64,000 bases of DNA from Megamonas hypermegale. GTDB taxonomy: Bacteria; Bacillota; Negativicutes; Selenomonadales; Selenomonadaceae. Of the stretch, positions 1 to 6,843 are shown one piece after another (position 1 is the first letter of the stretch; every line of letters starts with the position of its first letter). A program made the translations under genes and the position numbers. The notes under the pieces were generated by a model, which did no database searches, was not told the DNA's origin, and saw only the letters and a list, made by a program, of their open reading frames with translations. The stretch is taken from positions 434,001 through 498,000 of the forward strand of contig NZ_LT906446.1 of the NCBI RefSeq assembly GCF_900187035.1, read 5' to 3'.

Positions 1-268
1 TAAGTATTTCTAACTGTTCATATAATGGAACGGCTAAGCACATTGTAGCCGGTGTCAATAAATAACCTAAATATTTTGCGCCATTATTGTATTCTTCATA
101 ATCGATATCAAAGACAAGTAACACGGCAATGATTAAAACTATGGAAATGAGCAATGGATTAAATATTGCTAATTTTAATTTTGCCTTTATGCGTAAACCA
201 ATTTCATAAGCAACTAAACTTAAAATTAATCCAAACAGTGCAGAATTGAATATTAAATCCTGTAACAT
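1..268 (-). CDS. lrgB: LrgB-family membrane protein (N-terminal part, runs off the window)
   Basis: The reverse strand reads an open frame from an ATG at 268 to the window edge, 89 residues without a stop. It begins MLQDLIFNSALFGLILSL and contains YNNGAKYLGYLLTPAT followed by CLAVPLYEQ, the conserved LrgB/CidB/YohK signature. Several hydrophobic segments fit an inner-membrane protein. LrgB works with LrgA; the pair is described as a holin/antiholin-like control of murein hydrolases, and in Bacillus as a pyruvate facilitator. Its ATG shares one base with the lrgA stop (TAATG), so the two are translationally coupled. Only the N-terminal third or so is present. Confidence 0.88.
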   Translation of the reverse strand, partial: MLQDLIFNSALFGLILSLVAYEIGLRIKAKLKLAIFNPLLISIVLIIAVLLVFDIDYEEYNNGAKYLGYLLTPATMCLAVPLYEQLEIL

Positions 269-630
269 TATTGAACCTCTTTTCTTCTACTGAAATTGAT
301 AACGAATTGAGTGATATGTCCTGAAATAACCATAACGATAACGGTAGACAAGCTGACAACGAGTGTGAGCGGAATAAGCAATGAACGAATTACATCCCAT
401 GTATTTAAAAGCCCAACAGCGGCTGGAATAAACATGATAGGCATTGTTTCTAATAAAAATTTGCTAGCGTGTTTTACAGAAATGATAGGAATTATTTTTA
501 ATTTTAATAAAGTGAGCATCAATATAAGTCCATAAATACTAGCAGGGATAGGTAACGGAATAAGCTCCTTAACTGTTTCTACGATAAAAGTCAATGTCAA
601 AATAATACCAAATTGTTCAAGCAATCTCAT
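268..630 (-). CDS. lrgA: LrgA/CidA-family holin-like membrane protein
   Basis: A protein of 120 residues, the usual size for LrgA/CidA, with about four hydrophobic segments, the motif PLPIPASIYGLILML and, later, LLETMPIMFIPAAVGLL, both typical of the family. It is an inner-membrane partner of LrgB. Proposed family roles are control of autolysis or transport of pyruvate or related small acids; the sequence does not decide between them. The start codon directly abuts the stop of the upstream GntR regulator and its stop overlaps the lrgB start, giving a three-gene operon gntR-lrgA-lrgB read leftward. Confidence 0.9.
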   Translation of the reverse strand: MRLLEQFGIILTLTFIVETVKELIPLPIPASIYGLILMLTLLKLKIIPIISVKHASKFLLETMPIMFIPAAVGLLNTWDVIRSLLIPLTLVVSLSTVIVMVISGHITQFVINFSRRKEVQ

Positions 631-1308
631 TTAAAGAACCTCTTTCCATCTACAAATTTCTTTGTCAACTAAATCATAGTGTTCATTTACAGCGGTATAG
701 CCTGCAAGTTCATCACGATTAACAATACTTTCAATGATTTGTTTATGTGAATTGACAATTCTTTTCAGTGTTTCTTGATTAGAAAGTTTAAATAAATTAT
801 CAATTAAATCTTCGCAAATCACAGAAAGTGCATTCATTATACTAATCATAAGTTTATTGTTAGAAATTCTAAGAATGATATTATGAAATAATTTATCGTA
901 ATGACCTTGACGGTGTTTTTGATGCATTTTTTCAACAACTTTTTTTAACAGACGAATATCACGCGGTGTGCATTTATGAAAGATATTGCGAAAGCATTCT
1001 AGAGCAATGGCTCGTCTAATTTGATTTATTTCTAGGTAATTAGACTGTTCCAGCAGTAACATAAAATCAACCGTTGCTGAGATATTGCGACTGATTTTAT
1101 TAGATAGATAATTGCCAGAACCTTGACGGCTCTCAACAAGTCCCATACTGCTCATGATACGAATGGCATCACGAACTGTATTGCGACTCAGTGATAATGT
1201 TTCAGATAAATGACGTTCTGTAGGCAATTTATCACCAATATTTAATTCACCTTGAATAATGAGTGCTTTTATGTATTGCAGAACTGCAAAGTATTCTCTG
1301 TTTTCCAC
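631..1308 (-). CDS. GntR-family (FadR/FCD type) transcriptional regulator
   Basis: 225 residues. The N-terminal winged helix-turn-helix (about residues 8-70) carries GDKLPTERHLSETLSLSRNT and GLVESRQGSGNYL, typical of GntR proteins. The C-terminal part is helical and fits an FCD ligand domain. It is the first gene of the lrgAB operon and abuts lrgA. A FadR-type operator (TGGT-AGT-ACCA) lies just downstream of a good promoter ahead of the gene, so I infer it represses its own operon. The effector is unknown; FCD regulators next to lrgAB or pyruvate genes often sense short organic acids. Confidence 0.88.
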   Translation of the reverse strand: MENREYFAVLQYIKALIIQGELNIGDKLPTERHLSETLSLSRNTVRDAIRIMSSMGLVESRQGSGNYLSNKISRNISATVDFMLLLEQSNYLEINQIRRAIALECFRNIFHKCTPRDIRLLKKVVEKMHQKHRQGHYDKLFHNIILRISNNKLMISIMNALSVICEDLIDNLFKLSNQETLKRIVNSHKQIIESIVNRDELAGYTAVNEHYDLVDKEICRWKEVL

Positions 1309-1330
1309 TTAGACACCTTCTGATTTATAT

Positions 1331-1347
1331 AATTGGTAGTACCAATT
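1331..1347 (-). promoter_or_regulatory. Probable GntR operator of the gntR-lrgAB operon
   Basis: The sequence is AATTGGT-AGT-ACCAATT, two perfect 7-bp arms with a 3-bp centre. Its core TGGTnnnACCA fits the known FadR-subfamily operator TnGTnnnACnA. It lies immediately downstream of the -10 box, covering the expected transcription start, where bound protein would block initiation. Confidence 0.75.
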
Positions 1348-1375
1348 ATTATACATTTATTTATAACAAAGTCAA
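1348..1375 (-). promoter_or_regulatory. Sigma-A type promoter of gntR-lrgAB
   Basis: Read on the minus strand: TTGACT (complement of 1370-1375), 16-bp spacer, TATAAT (complement of 1348-1353). The operator at 1331-1347 follows directly. Confidence 0.72.
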
Positions 1376-1380
1376 GCAAT

Positions 1381-1416
1381 AAAACAAAAAAAGCAATAAG
1401 AAAATATCTTATTGCT
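1381..1416 (-). terminator. Rho-independent terminator of the Crp/Fnr gene
   Basis: A perfect 9-bp stem (1392-1400 with 1408-1416, 7-nt loop) lies just after the stop codon of the Crp-like gene. On the minus strand it is followed by a run of T. Confidence 0.85.
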
Positions 1417-1423
1417 CTATAAG

Positions 1424-2098
1424 CTAAAAATCAGCTTCTTTATTTAAGGTAAATTTATTTTTATTATAATCGATTAGTCCATCTTTATGCATGCGTGAAA
1501 GTTCTGCTGACATGGCACTTCTATCTACAGATAAAAAATCAGCTAGTTCTTGGCGGTTAAAAGGGATAGTGAAATTATGACTATTTTGTTTAATGGCTTC
1601 AGTGGATAAATAAGATAAAATTTTATCACGTGTAGTTTTTTGTGTTAAATGCTCAATTTTAGTCGTCAGCATGATATTTTTTTGTGCCATTAACTTCAAC
1701 ATATTTTTAATTATCTTTGTATGAAAATTGCAAGCAAATTGGCATGGTGAAGTTATTTTTTCGTAATTGATGAACATGATTTTTGATTTTTCAGCAGCTA
1801 CTACGCTAAAAATATTGTACTGTGTTTTAGCACAAGCAAATGCTTCGCCGAATAGTTCACCTGTTTTTAATGTAGTTAAGATACTGCGATTACCCCAATA
1901 GTCTTCTTTGATAATATTAATTCTGCCCTCTAAAACGATGCCTACATCTAATAGCGTGTGTGAAGCTTTAACGATGTATTCATTTTTATTGTAAGTTTTG
2001 ATATTAGCAAGTAAACAGCCTAACATCTTTTCAATATCTCTTTTATCTACATCTGCAAATAACGCTGATTTTTGTAATATATCCAAATAATTTTGCAT
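1424..2098 (-). CDS. Crp/Fnr-family transcriptional regulator
   Basis: 224 residues. The first 120 or so form a cyclic-nucleotide-binding-like beta-roll (GIVLEGRINIIKEDYWGNRS, LKTGELFGEAFACA). A long helix follows, then a Crp-type helix-turn-helix near residues 172-205 (FNRQELADFLSVDRSAMSAE). There is no N-terminal cysteine cluster of the Fnr iron-sulfur kind, so the signal is unlikely to be sensed through a 4Fe-4S cluster. A GAGGGA ribosome site precedes the ATG. The gene is a single transcription unit, divergent from the 83-residue gene at 2275 and closed by its own terminator. Targets are unknown. Confidence 0.87.
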   Translation of the reverse strand: MQNYLDILQKSALFADVDKRDIEKMLGCLLANIKTYNKNEYIVKASHTLLDVGIVLEGRINIIKEDYWGNRSILTTLKTGELFGEAFACAKTQYNIFSVVAAEKSKIMFINYEKITSPCQFACNFHTKIIKNMLKLMAQKNIMLTTKIEHLTQKTTRDKILSYLSTEAIKQNSHNFTIPFNRQELADFLSVDRSAMSAELSRMHKDGLIDYNKNKFTLNKEADF

Positions 2099-2274
2099 AA
2101 AAATCCCTCATCAATATAATTTTATTGTAAAGATAATATAATTATATTATAAACTATTTATTTGATAAAAAACCATTTAAGTATATTTTCTAAATCATTC
2201 TGTATGTTCAGTTGATAATACGTAGTTTATGCGTTAAAATAAATAATAAAGTAAATGGTAAAGGAGCGACTTAA

Positions 2275-2526
2275 ATGTTTGAAGGCGATTTTCATCAATT
2301 TAAAAATTTAATTGTAAAAGTAACTTGTTTTGATGGCAGAGAATATACAGGAGTAGCAACATCTTTTAGAGACCACGATGATACTTCTTTGCCGGGTTCT
2401 GATTGTATTTGTTTTTATGAAAGCAATACAAATCGTCGTGCTGATTTCTTCCGTGCAGAAATAAAAGACATCACAATTGTTTGTCCTACTAAACAGTTTG
2501 TGGAAAAAGTTGACGGCGCAGCTTAA
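2275..2526 (+). CDS. Small conserved hypothetical protein, Sm-like in appearance
   Basis: 83 residues preceded by a strong AAGGAG. The chain starts with a short helix (FEGDFHQFKNL) and then beta-rich stretches (LIVKVTCFDGREYTGVATSF, SDCICFYES, EIKDITIVCPT). That layout resembles a small Sm/LSm barrel, but I do not recognise the family firmly and give no function. It is cytoplasmic, with no signal peptide. It stands alone between the divergent Crp-like gene and a terminator at 2541. Confidence 0.75.
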   Translation: MFEGDFHQFKNLIVKVTCFDGREYTGVATSFRDHDDTSLPGSDCICFYESNTNRRADFFRAEIKDITIVCPTKQFVEKVDGAA

Positions 2527-2540
2527 TTTTTATAAATACT

Positions 2541-2578
2541 AAAACCTCCAATTAATTTTGTTAATTTGGAGGTTTTTT
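2541..2578 (+). terminator. Rho-independent terminator
   Basis: An 11-bp GC-containing stem (AAAACCTCCAA with TTGGAGGTTTT), extended by four more pairs past a bulge, is followed by a T run. It closes the 83-residue gene. Confidence 0.88.
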
Positions 2579-2599
2579 CATCTAACGAGGTAATTTATT

Positions 2600-3436
2600 A
2601 TGCAAAATTTAGGTTATTATAATGGTAAATATGATTTAATTGAAAATATGATGATACCAATGACTGACCGCGTGCATTGGTTTGGTGATGGCGTTTATGA
2701 TGCTACTTGTGCGAGAAATTATCAAATAATGGAACTTAAAGCACATATCGACAGATTTTTTAACAGTGCTAAAGCTTTAAATATAAATCTCGGTTTTGAT
2801 AAAGAGTATTTAGCTGATTTATTGCAAGAATTAGTGCATAAATTAGATGAAGGCGATTTATTCGTATATTGGCAAGTTACACGCGGTGGAAATGGATTTA
2901 GAAGCCATAGCTATGATAGCGAGGTAAAAGCAAATCTTTGGATTACGATAACACCAGAAAAAGTGACTAAAATAGATAAAAAATTTAAACTTACAATGAT
3001 GGAGGATAAACGCTATCAGTATTGCAATATAAAGACATTGAATTTAATTCCAAGTGTATTAGCTGCTCAATTTGCTAAAGAAAAAAATTGTGATGAAACT
3101 GTATTTCATCGTGGAAATATCGTAACGGAATGTGCTCATAGCAATATCCATATCTTAAAAGATGGAAAGTTAATCACTCATCCTGCTGATGAATATATTT
3201 TACCAGGGATTGCTCGTGCTAATTTAATAAAAGTATGCCATGCTTTAAATATTGAAGTGGAAGAAAGACCTTTCACGCTGGAAGAACTATTTGCAGCTGA
3301 TGAAATCATCGTCAGCAGTTCAGGTGATTTATGTAACAGTGCATATGAATTAGATGGTAAAGCTATCGGTGGCAAAGATGAAAAAACTCTTAGTAAAATT
3401 CAAAAATATATCGCTGATAAATGGCTTAAAGACTAA
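2600..3436 (+). CDS. Class IV PLP aminotransferase, D-amino-acid transaminase-like
   Basis: 278 residues, typical for fold-type IV transaminases. Signatures in order are RVHWFGDGVYDATCARN near the N-terminus, LFVYWQVTRGGNGFRSHS, the probable PLP lysine in CNIKTLNLIPSVLA, and VTECAHSNIHILKDGKL with ILPGIARANLI. These match D-alanine aminotransferase (Dat) more closely than BCAT or 4-amino-4-deoxychorismate lyase. Dat interconverts D-alanine and 2-oxoglutarate with pyruvate and D-glutamate and can feed peptidoglycan. Substrate choice is not certain from sequence. A GAGG ribosome site lies before the ATG; no operon partner follows. Confidence 0.82.
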   Translation: MQNLGYYNGKYDLIENMMIPMTDRVHWFGDGVYDATCARNYQIMELKAHIDRFFNSAKALNINLGFDKEYLADLLQELVHKLDEGDLFVYWQVTRGGNGFRSHSYDSEVKANLWITITPEKVTKIDKKFKLTMMEDKRYQYCNIKTLNLIPSVLAAQFAKEKNCDETVFHRGNIVTECAHSNIHILKDGKLITHPADEYILPGIARANLIKVCHALNIEVEERPFTLEELFAADEIIVSSSGDLCNSAYELDGKAIGGKDEKTLSKIQKYIADKWLKD

Positions 3437-3487
3437 AAATAATAATTAATTTAAAAATTCAGAGCAAAAATTTTAATATTCGATATA

Positions 3488-3516
3488 TTGACATTGAGAA
3501 TTATTATCAGTATAAT
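3488..3516 (+). promoter_or_regulatory. Strong promoter with a Fur box in its spacer
   Basis: TTGACA at 3488-3493 and TATAAT at 3511-3516, both perfect consensus, are separated by exactly 17 bp. The spacer holds TGAGAAT-T-ATTATCA (3495-3509), one mismatch from the 7-1-7 Fur box TGATAATnATTATCA. I infer Fur repression of a transcript starting near 3523. Confidence 0.82.
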
Positions 3517-3522
3517 AGACTC

Positions 3523-3634
3523 GTTAATTTCATTAGAGAGTCTTGGAACTCCATAGAATATGTTATTTAATAAATTATATCTATTATAAATATATTTAGG
3601 TATAGATTTTAATAGCATTTCTATGGAGTTTTTT
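3523..3634 (+). ncRNA. Candidate Fur-controlled small RNA or attenuated leader of exbB
   Basis: From the expected start of the Fur-box promoter there is no convincing reading frame. A short GACTC/GAGTC stem overlaps the predicted 5' end. A perfect 12-bp stem (3547-3558 with 3619-3630) then encloses a 60-nt AU-rich loop and runs straight into six T residues, the form of an intrinsic terminator. The product would be about 110 nt. It could be a free iron-responsive small RNA, or a leader whose read-through feeds exbB 50 nt further on. No known riboswitch class is recognisable. Boundaries are predicted, not measured. Confidence 0.45.
3547..3634 (+). terminator. Intrinsic terminator or attenuator ahead of exbB
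   Basis: AACTCCATAGAA pairs perfectly with TTCTATGGAGTT, which is followed by TTTT to complete a six-T tract. The large AT-rich loop is unusual but contains shorter inner pairings such as ATCTAT with ATAGAT. Confidence 0.6.
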
Positions 3635-3647
3635 GTTCTAAGATTAA

Positions 3648-3662
3648 TGATAATAATTATTA
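3648..3662 (+). promoter_or_regulatory. Second Fur box, directly upstream of exbB
   Basis: TGATAAT-A-ATTATTA matches the 7-1-7 Fur box at 13 of 14 defined positions. It ends 10 bp before the exbB ribosome site, so bound Fur would cover the exbB promoter or start region. No clear -35/-10 pair is visible here; a TATTAT at 3658-3663 overlaps the box. Confidence 0.72.
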
Positions 3663-3686
3663 TTTTATATAAAAGGAGTGTCTATA

Positions 3687-4307
3687 TTGGATTTTGTACT
3701 TAGTGCATTAGAAATATTTCATCATGGCGGTTGGGTAATGTATCCGTTACTAGCTTGTTCTATCATAGTCGTGGCTATTGGCGTAGAGCGTTTTATGTAT
3801 TATCGCCGCACTTGCACTGCAAATATGACAGTATCGCAAAAAGTCTTAGCACTAGCTAAAGAAAAAAAATGGCAAGATATAGAGAATTTCTGCTCAACTC
3901 GCCGTTGTTTTATCAGTGATGTGTTGATGAATGGCTTAAGATATCGCAGCTGTCCAATATCCATGAAGGAAAGTTTTGAAGAGATTATCTCTGTGCGAGC
4001 TAATGGATTAAAGCGCAATTTAAATTATTTGGATACGATTGTTACCATGGCACCGTTACTCGGTCTTTTAGGCACAGTTATCGGCATGATTGGTTCATTT
4101 AAAGTATTAGATGTTTCAGGCGATAATCCAGCACTTATAACTGGAGGTGTAGGTGAAGCACTAATTGCTACGGCAACAGGCTTATGTGTAGCAGTATTAG
4201 CTTTAGTTGTGCACAGCTATTTTAGTAACCGTTTAGATGGGATTTTAACTGATGTGGAAAATGTTTGTACGCTTTTAATCAATAAATCAAGAGGTAAAGA
4301 TGAATGA
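3687..4307 (+). CDS. exbB: ExbB/TolQ-type proton channel protein
   Basis: About 206 residues from a TTG start at 3687, chosen because AAAAGGAG (3671-3678) lies 8 nt before it; an in-frame GTG at 3678 overlaps the ribosome site and is unlikely. Three membrane segments: WVMYPLLACSIIVVAIGVERF near the N-terminus, then TIVTMAPLLGLLGTVIGMIGSF and ALIATATGLCVAVLALVVHSYF, with the family motif LGLLGTVIGM. ExbB with ExbD uses the proton gradient to energise TonB and so drive outer-membrane import. It overlaps exbD by 4 bases (ATGA). AT-rich like the core genome. Confidence 0.93.
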   Translation: MDFVLSALEIFHHGGWVMYPLLACSIIVVAIGVERFMYYRRTCTANMTVSQKVLALAKEKKWQDIENFCSTRRCFISDVLMNGLRYRSCPISMKESFEEIISVRANGLKRNLNYLDTIVTMAPLLGLLGTVIGMIGSFKVLDVSGDNPALITGGVGEALIATATGLCVAVLALVVHSYFSNRLDGILTDVENVCTLLINKSRGKDE

Positions 4308-4708
4308 ATATAAGAAGTAATCGCGTGGCTCGCCAACCGCGTTTAATGATAATTCCCATGATAGATATCATTTTCTTCTTAATGGTATTTTTCTTATTCA
4401 GTACATTGCAAATGGTATATCAAAAATCCATGCCTGTAAATTTACCCGTAGCATCACAAAATCAACAAGAAGTGCCTAAACCTATAGCGATAACTATAAC
4501 AACAGATGGAACGATTAGCATTGGCGATACAGTAGTGGAAATCGAAGAAGTGCAATCTCGCGTAGAACAATTAGCCGATAAATCAGAAACGCCAGTCATT
4601 TTACGAGCTGATGAAAATGTAGAGCATGGCAAAGTCATTGCGGTTATGGATGAAGTAAAAAAAGCTGGTGTCACTAAATTGGCAATTGCTACAGAAGAAA
4701 AGAAATAA
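4304..4708 (+). CDS. exbD: ExbD/TolR biopolymer transport protein
   Basis: 134 residues: a short cytoplasmic start (RVARQPRLMIIPMIDIIFFL), one membrane helix with the conserved proton-carrying aspartate in PMIDIIFFL, and a periplasmic domain ending VKKAGVTKLAIATEEKK. Length and layout are standard. It forms the stator complex with ExbB and TonB. The start overlaps exbB and tonB follows after 12 bases, so exbB-exbD-tonB is one operon under the Fur boxes at 3.5-3.66 kb. Confidence 0.93.
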   Translation: MNIRSNRVARQPRLMIIPMIDIIFFLMVFFLFSTLQMVYQKSMPVNLPVASQNQQEVPKPIAITITTDGTISIGDTVVEIEEVQSRVEQLADKSETPVILRADENVEHGKVIAVMDEVKKAGVTKLAIATEEKK

Positions 4709-4720
4709 GGATTTTTAGTG

Positions 4721-5530
4721 ATGAAGAGAAAGCATATTTGGAAAAAAGCATTTTCACTATCGTTTGCTTTTCATATCGTCGTTATAGTAACCGTAGGGAG
4801 CATGGTGGCGGGATTTCATCAGGAAATTCAGCGGCCGGAGGAACAACTCATTACCGTAAACCTTGCCGATACGCCGGAAGAAATCGCCAAAGCGCAGGAA
4901 AGTGCTTCGCCGCTCAGTTCGTTAAAGGAAATGCTTCAGCCTCAGTCTGGTTCGGAAAACAATACGGTAAAAGAAAATACGGCAAAGCCGCAAAAAGATA
5001 TTTCGCCGGAAAGTGCGGACGATAAAGCACCTTCAAATCAAAACAGTGAACCGATAAACAGTTCCGGTCAATTATCATCACCGGACGGCATTTTGCCAAA
5101 CAGCGGCGGCAGCGGTACGGGAGATGTTTTATCGGAAAACGGCGGAGACGGCGAAGCAGGTGAAAATGCGGGAGAAGGTACGGGCGGCAGTGAAGGTTAT
5201 AGTGAAGGCGGCAGCACGGACGGCGGCGAAGGCACGGGCAGCGGCAGTGCGACAGAGGACAGATATTCCGTTGCCAGCAGGTTTGCTCAGGCGGTGGAGT
5301 CCAATAAATCGTATCCGTATGCGGCGGTGCGTCTCGGTCAGCAGGGCGTGGTTACAGTTAATGTAACACTTGATGCGGACGGAAATCTCGTGAGCGCCAG
5401 CGTCGTATCGAGTGCCGGCGGCAATCTCGATAAAGCCGCACTCAATGCTGTATATGCTTCCTGTCCGTTTCCGCACGGTTTGAACGACAGCATTAATATG
5501 GATGTACCTGTACATTTTTATTTAAATTGA
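4721..5530 (+). CDS. tonB: TonB energy transducer
   Basis: 269 residues from ATG 4721 (a GTG directly before it is possible but closer to the AAGG site). Order: N-terminal membrane helix (SLSFAFHIVVIVTVGSMVAG), a long low-complexity periplasmic linker rich in Ser, Pro, Asn, Glu and then Gly repeats (about residues 90-185), and a TonB C-terminal domain with GVVTVNVTLDADGNLVSASV and a final MDVPVHFYLN. It links ExbBD to the receptor. The first 70 bases are AT-rich like exbBD, while the rest is markedly GC-rich (38 of 60 bases G or C at 5101-5160), pointing to a recombination joint near the start of the gene. Confidence 0.92.
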   Translation: MKRKHIWKKAFSLSFAFHIVVIVTVGSMVAGFHQEIQRPEEQLITVNLADTPEEIAKAQESASPLSSLKEMLQPQSGSENNTVKENTAKPQKDISPESADDKAPSNQNSEPINSSGQLSSPDGILPNSGGSGTGDVLSENGGDGEAGENAGEGTGGSEGYSEGGSTDGGEGTGSGSATEDRYSVASRFAQAVESNKSYPYAAVRLGQQGVVTVNVTLDADGNLVSASVVSSAGGNLDKAALNAVYASCPFPHGLNDSINMDVPVHFYLN

Positions 5531-5599
5531 TGTTTATAAGATGTTTATAAACAGGAAATTCAACGTAATGGAAAATATAGAAGAAAAGAGATGTTGATA

Positions 5600-5839
5600 A
5601 TGCAGAATATTGTTTTTAAAACGGAAATGAACGGCACGGATTTTGCTGATGAGGATACGGAGCTTACCCGAAAAGAAATAAAAAAACTGCCGGAAGTCAG
5701 ATGTAAAGTGTGCAACCGGCTGCTTTTTCTGGGAAAGGTTCAGTATGTGGAAATTAAATGCCCAAAATGCAATAAAATCCAGAAAGTGGGCAGACGGATT
5801 AATGATATCTGCATAAAAGATGATTTTAGAGGTGAATAA
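5600..5839 (+). CDS. Com-like zinc-ribbon protein
   Basis: 79 residues from ATG 5600; an ATG at 5591 sits with no gap behind the AAAGAG ribosome site and is less likely. The C-terminal half has VRCKVCNRLLFLGKVQYVEI followed by KCPKCNKIQ, two CxxC knuckles spaced as in the phage Mu Com protein, a zinc-binding translational activator of mom mRNA. Free-standing Com-like proteins occur in many bacteria with unknown roles. It lies between tonB and the heme-binding protein gene, which begins on the very next base, so it is co-translated with an iron/heme import operon. GC-rich like its neighbours. Regulation of this operon's mRNA is only a guess. Confidence 0.72.
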   Translation: MQNIVFKTEMNGTDFADEDTELTRKEIKKLPEVRCKVCNRLLFLGKVQYVEIKCPKCNKIQKVGRRINDICIKDDFRGE

Positions 5840-6814
5840 ATGAACAGCACGCTGAGAAAATTGATTTTTATAGTAATATGCCTGCTTGCCGTCGGCGGAG
5901 CGGTGCTGGCATTCCGTCAGGACGAGGGCGCAAAAATGCAGGAAAACGAGATGAGAACGGTAACGGACAGTACCGACAGAAAAGTGGAAATTCCGGCTCA
6001 TCCGAAAAGAGTGGTACTGCTCAATGCTTCACATCTTGATTTATATTATTATGCCGGCGGGAAGGATACCATAGTCGGCAAGCCGACTTCCGAGGCTTTG
6101 GCGGATGAAGTGAAAAAAGGCACGGAAAATGTGTCGGAAGTGGGAGTAATTCATAATCCGAGCGTGGAAACGATATTGAATTTGCAGCCGGATTTGGTAA
6201 TCGGTATCAATGTGCCGTTTCATCAGCAGTTGATACCGACTTTGGAGAAGGCGAATATTCCCGTGCTGATAAAATCGCTCGATACGTATGAAGACGTTCT
6301 CGATACGCTGAAATTTTACGGTGAACTTACGGGAAAAGAAGAGACGGCACAGGCGAAGATAGACGAAGTGAAAGCGGGATACGAGCAGGCGATTGCTAAA
6401 ACCGAAGGGAAAAATCCGCCGAAATCGCTGATGATTTGGGGCACGCTGGACAGTTTCAGCATGGCGACGAGCAAATCATTTGCCGGTAATCTGATTTACA
6501 GACTGGGCGGCAATAACATTGCGGATAATATAAACTCGGCGGCAAAGGACAACAGCGGTTTCGTTCCGCTCAGCATGGAGTATATCGCTACGCAAAATCC
6601 GGAAGTTATCTTTATCGTAACGCACGGCGACCCTGGTGCGGTTAAAACGGAGCTGGATAATACGCTGGGCGAAAATCCGTTATGGCAGGATGTGGCGGCA
6701 GTGAAAAACGGCAGGGTTTATGTGCTCCCGTATCAGCTTTTTGCCGTAAATCCGGGAACGAGAATTGCCGAGGCTTTGAATATTCTGGCAGACGATATGT
6801 ATGAAAAAGAATAA
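5840..6814 (+). CDS. FecB-type iron/heme ABC transporter substrate-binding protein
   Basis: 324 residues. An N-terminal hydrophobic segment (LIFIVICLLAVGGAVLAF) precedes a class III binding-protein fold: VTDSTDRKVEIPAHPKRVVL, NPSVETILNLQPDLVIG, YGELTGKEETAQAKIDEV, NPEVIFIVTHGDPG and WQDVAAVKNGRVYVLPYQLF, the order seen in FecB/BtuF/HmuT proteins. There is no lipobox cysteine, so it may stay as a membrane-anchored periplasmic protein or be cleaved after VLA. It hands ligand to the permease encoded at 6844. Context (HutW, ChaN) suggests heme, but a siderophore is possible. Confidence 0.86.
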   Translation: MNSTLRKLIFIVICLLAVGGAVLAFRQDEGAKMQENEMRTVTDSTDRKVEIPAHPKRVVLLNASHLDLYYYAGGKDTIVGKPTSEALADEVKKGTENVSEVGVIHNPSVETILNLQPDLVIGINVPFHQQLIPTLEKANIPVLIKSLDTYEDVLDTLKFYGELTGKEETAQAKIDEVKAGYEQAIAKTEGKNPPKSLMIWGTLDSFSMATSKSFAGNLIYRLGGNNIADNINSAAKDNSGFVPLSMEYIATQNPEVIFIVTHGDPGAVKTELDNTLGENPLWQDVAAVKNGRVYVLPYQLFAVNPGTRIAEALNILADDMYEKE

Positions 6815-6843
6815 TTAATAATTTAATAATAAGGAGGCTTAAA

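Noticed and set aside
3635-3686. Known riboswitch in the exbB leader
   Set aside because: No conserved aptamer core recognised; only Fur boxes and a terminator-like stem are supported.
5129-5515. Open frames opposite and beside tonB (minus 5129-5515; plus 4738-5025 and 5124-5366)
   Set aside because: They arise from the GC-rich, Gly-repeat linker of tonB, have no ribosome sites and give low-complexity proteins.
5534-6001. Minus-strand open frame of 155 codons
   Set aside because: Lies fully opposite the Com-like and binding-protein genes; composition His/Phe-rich, typical of a shadow frame.
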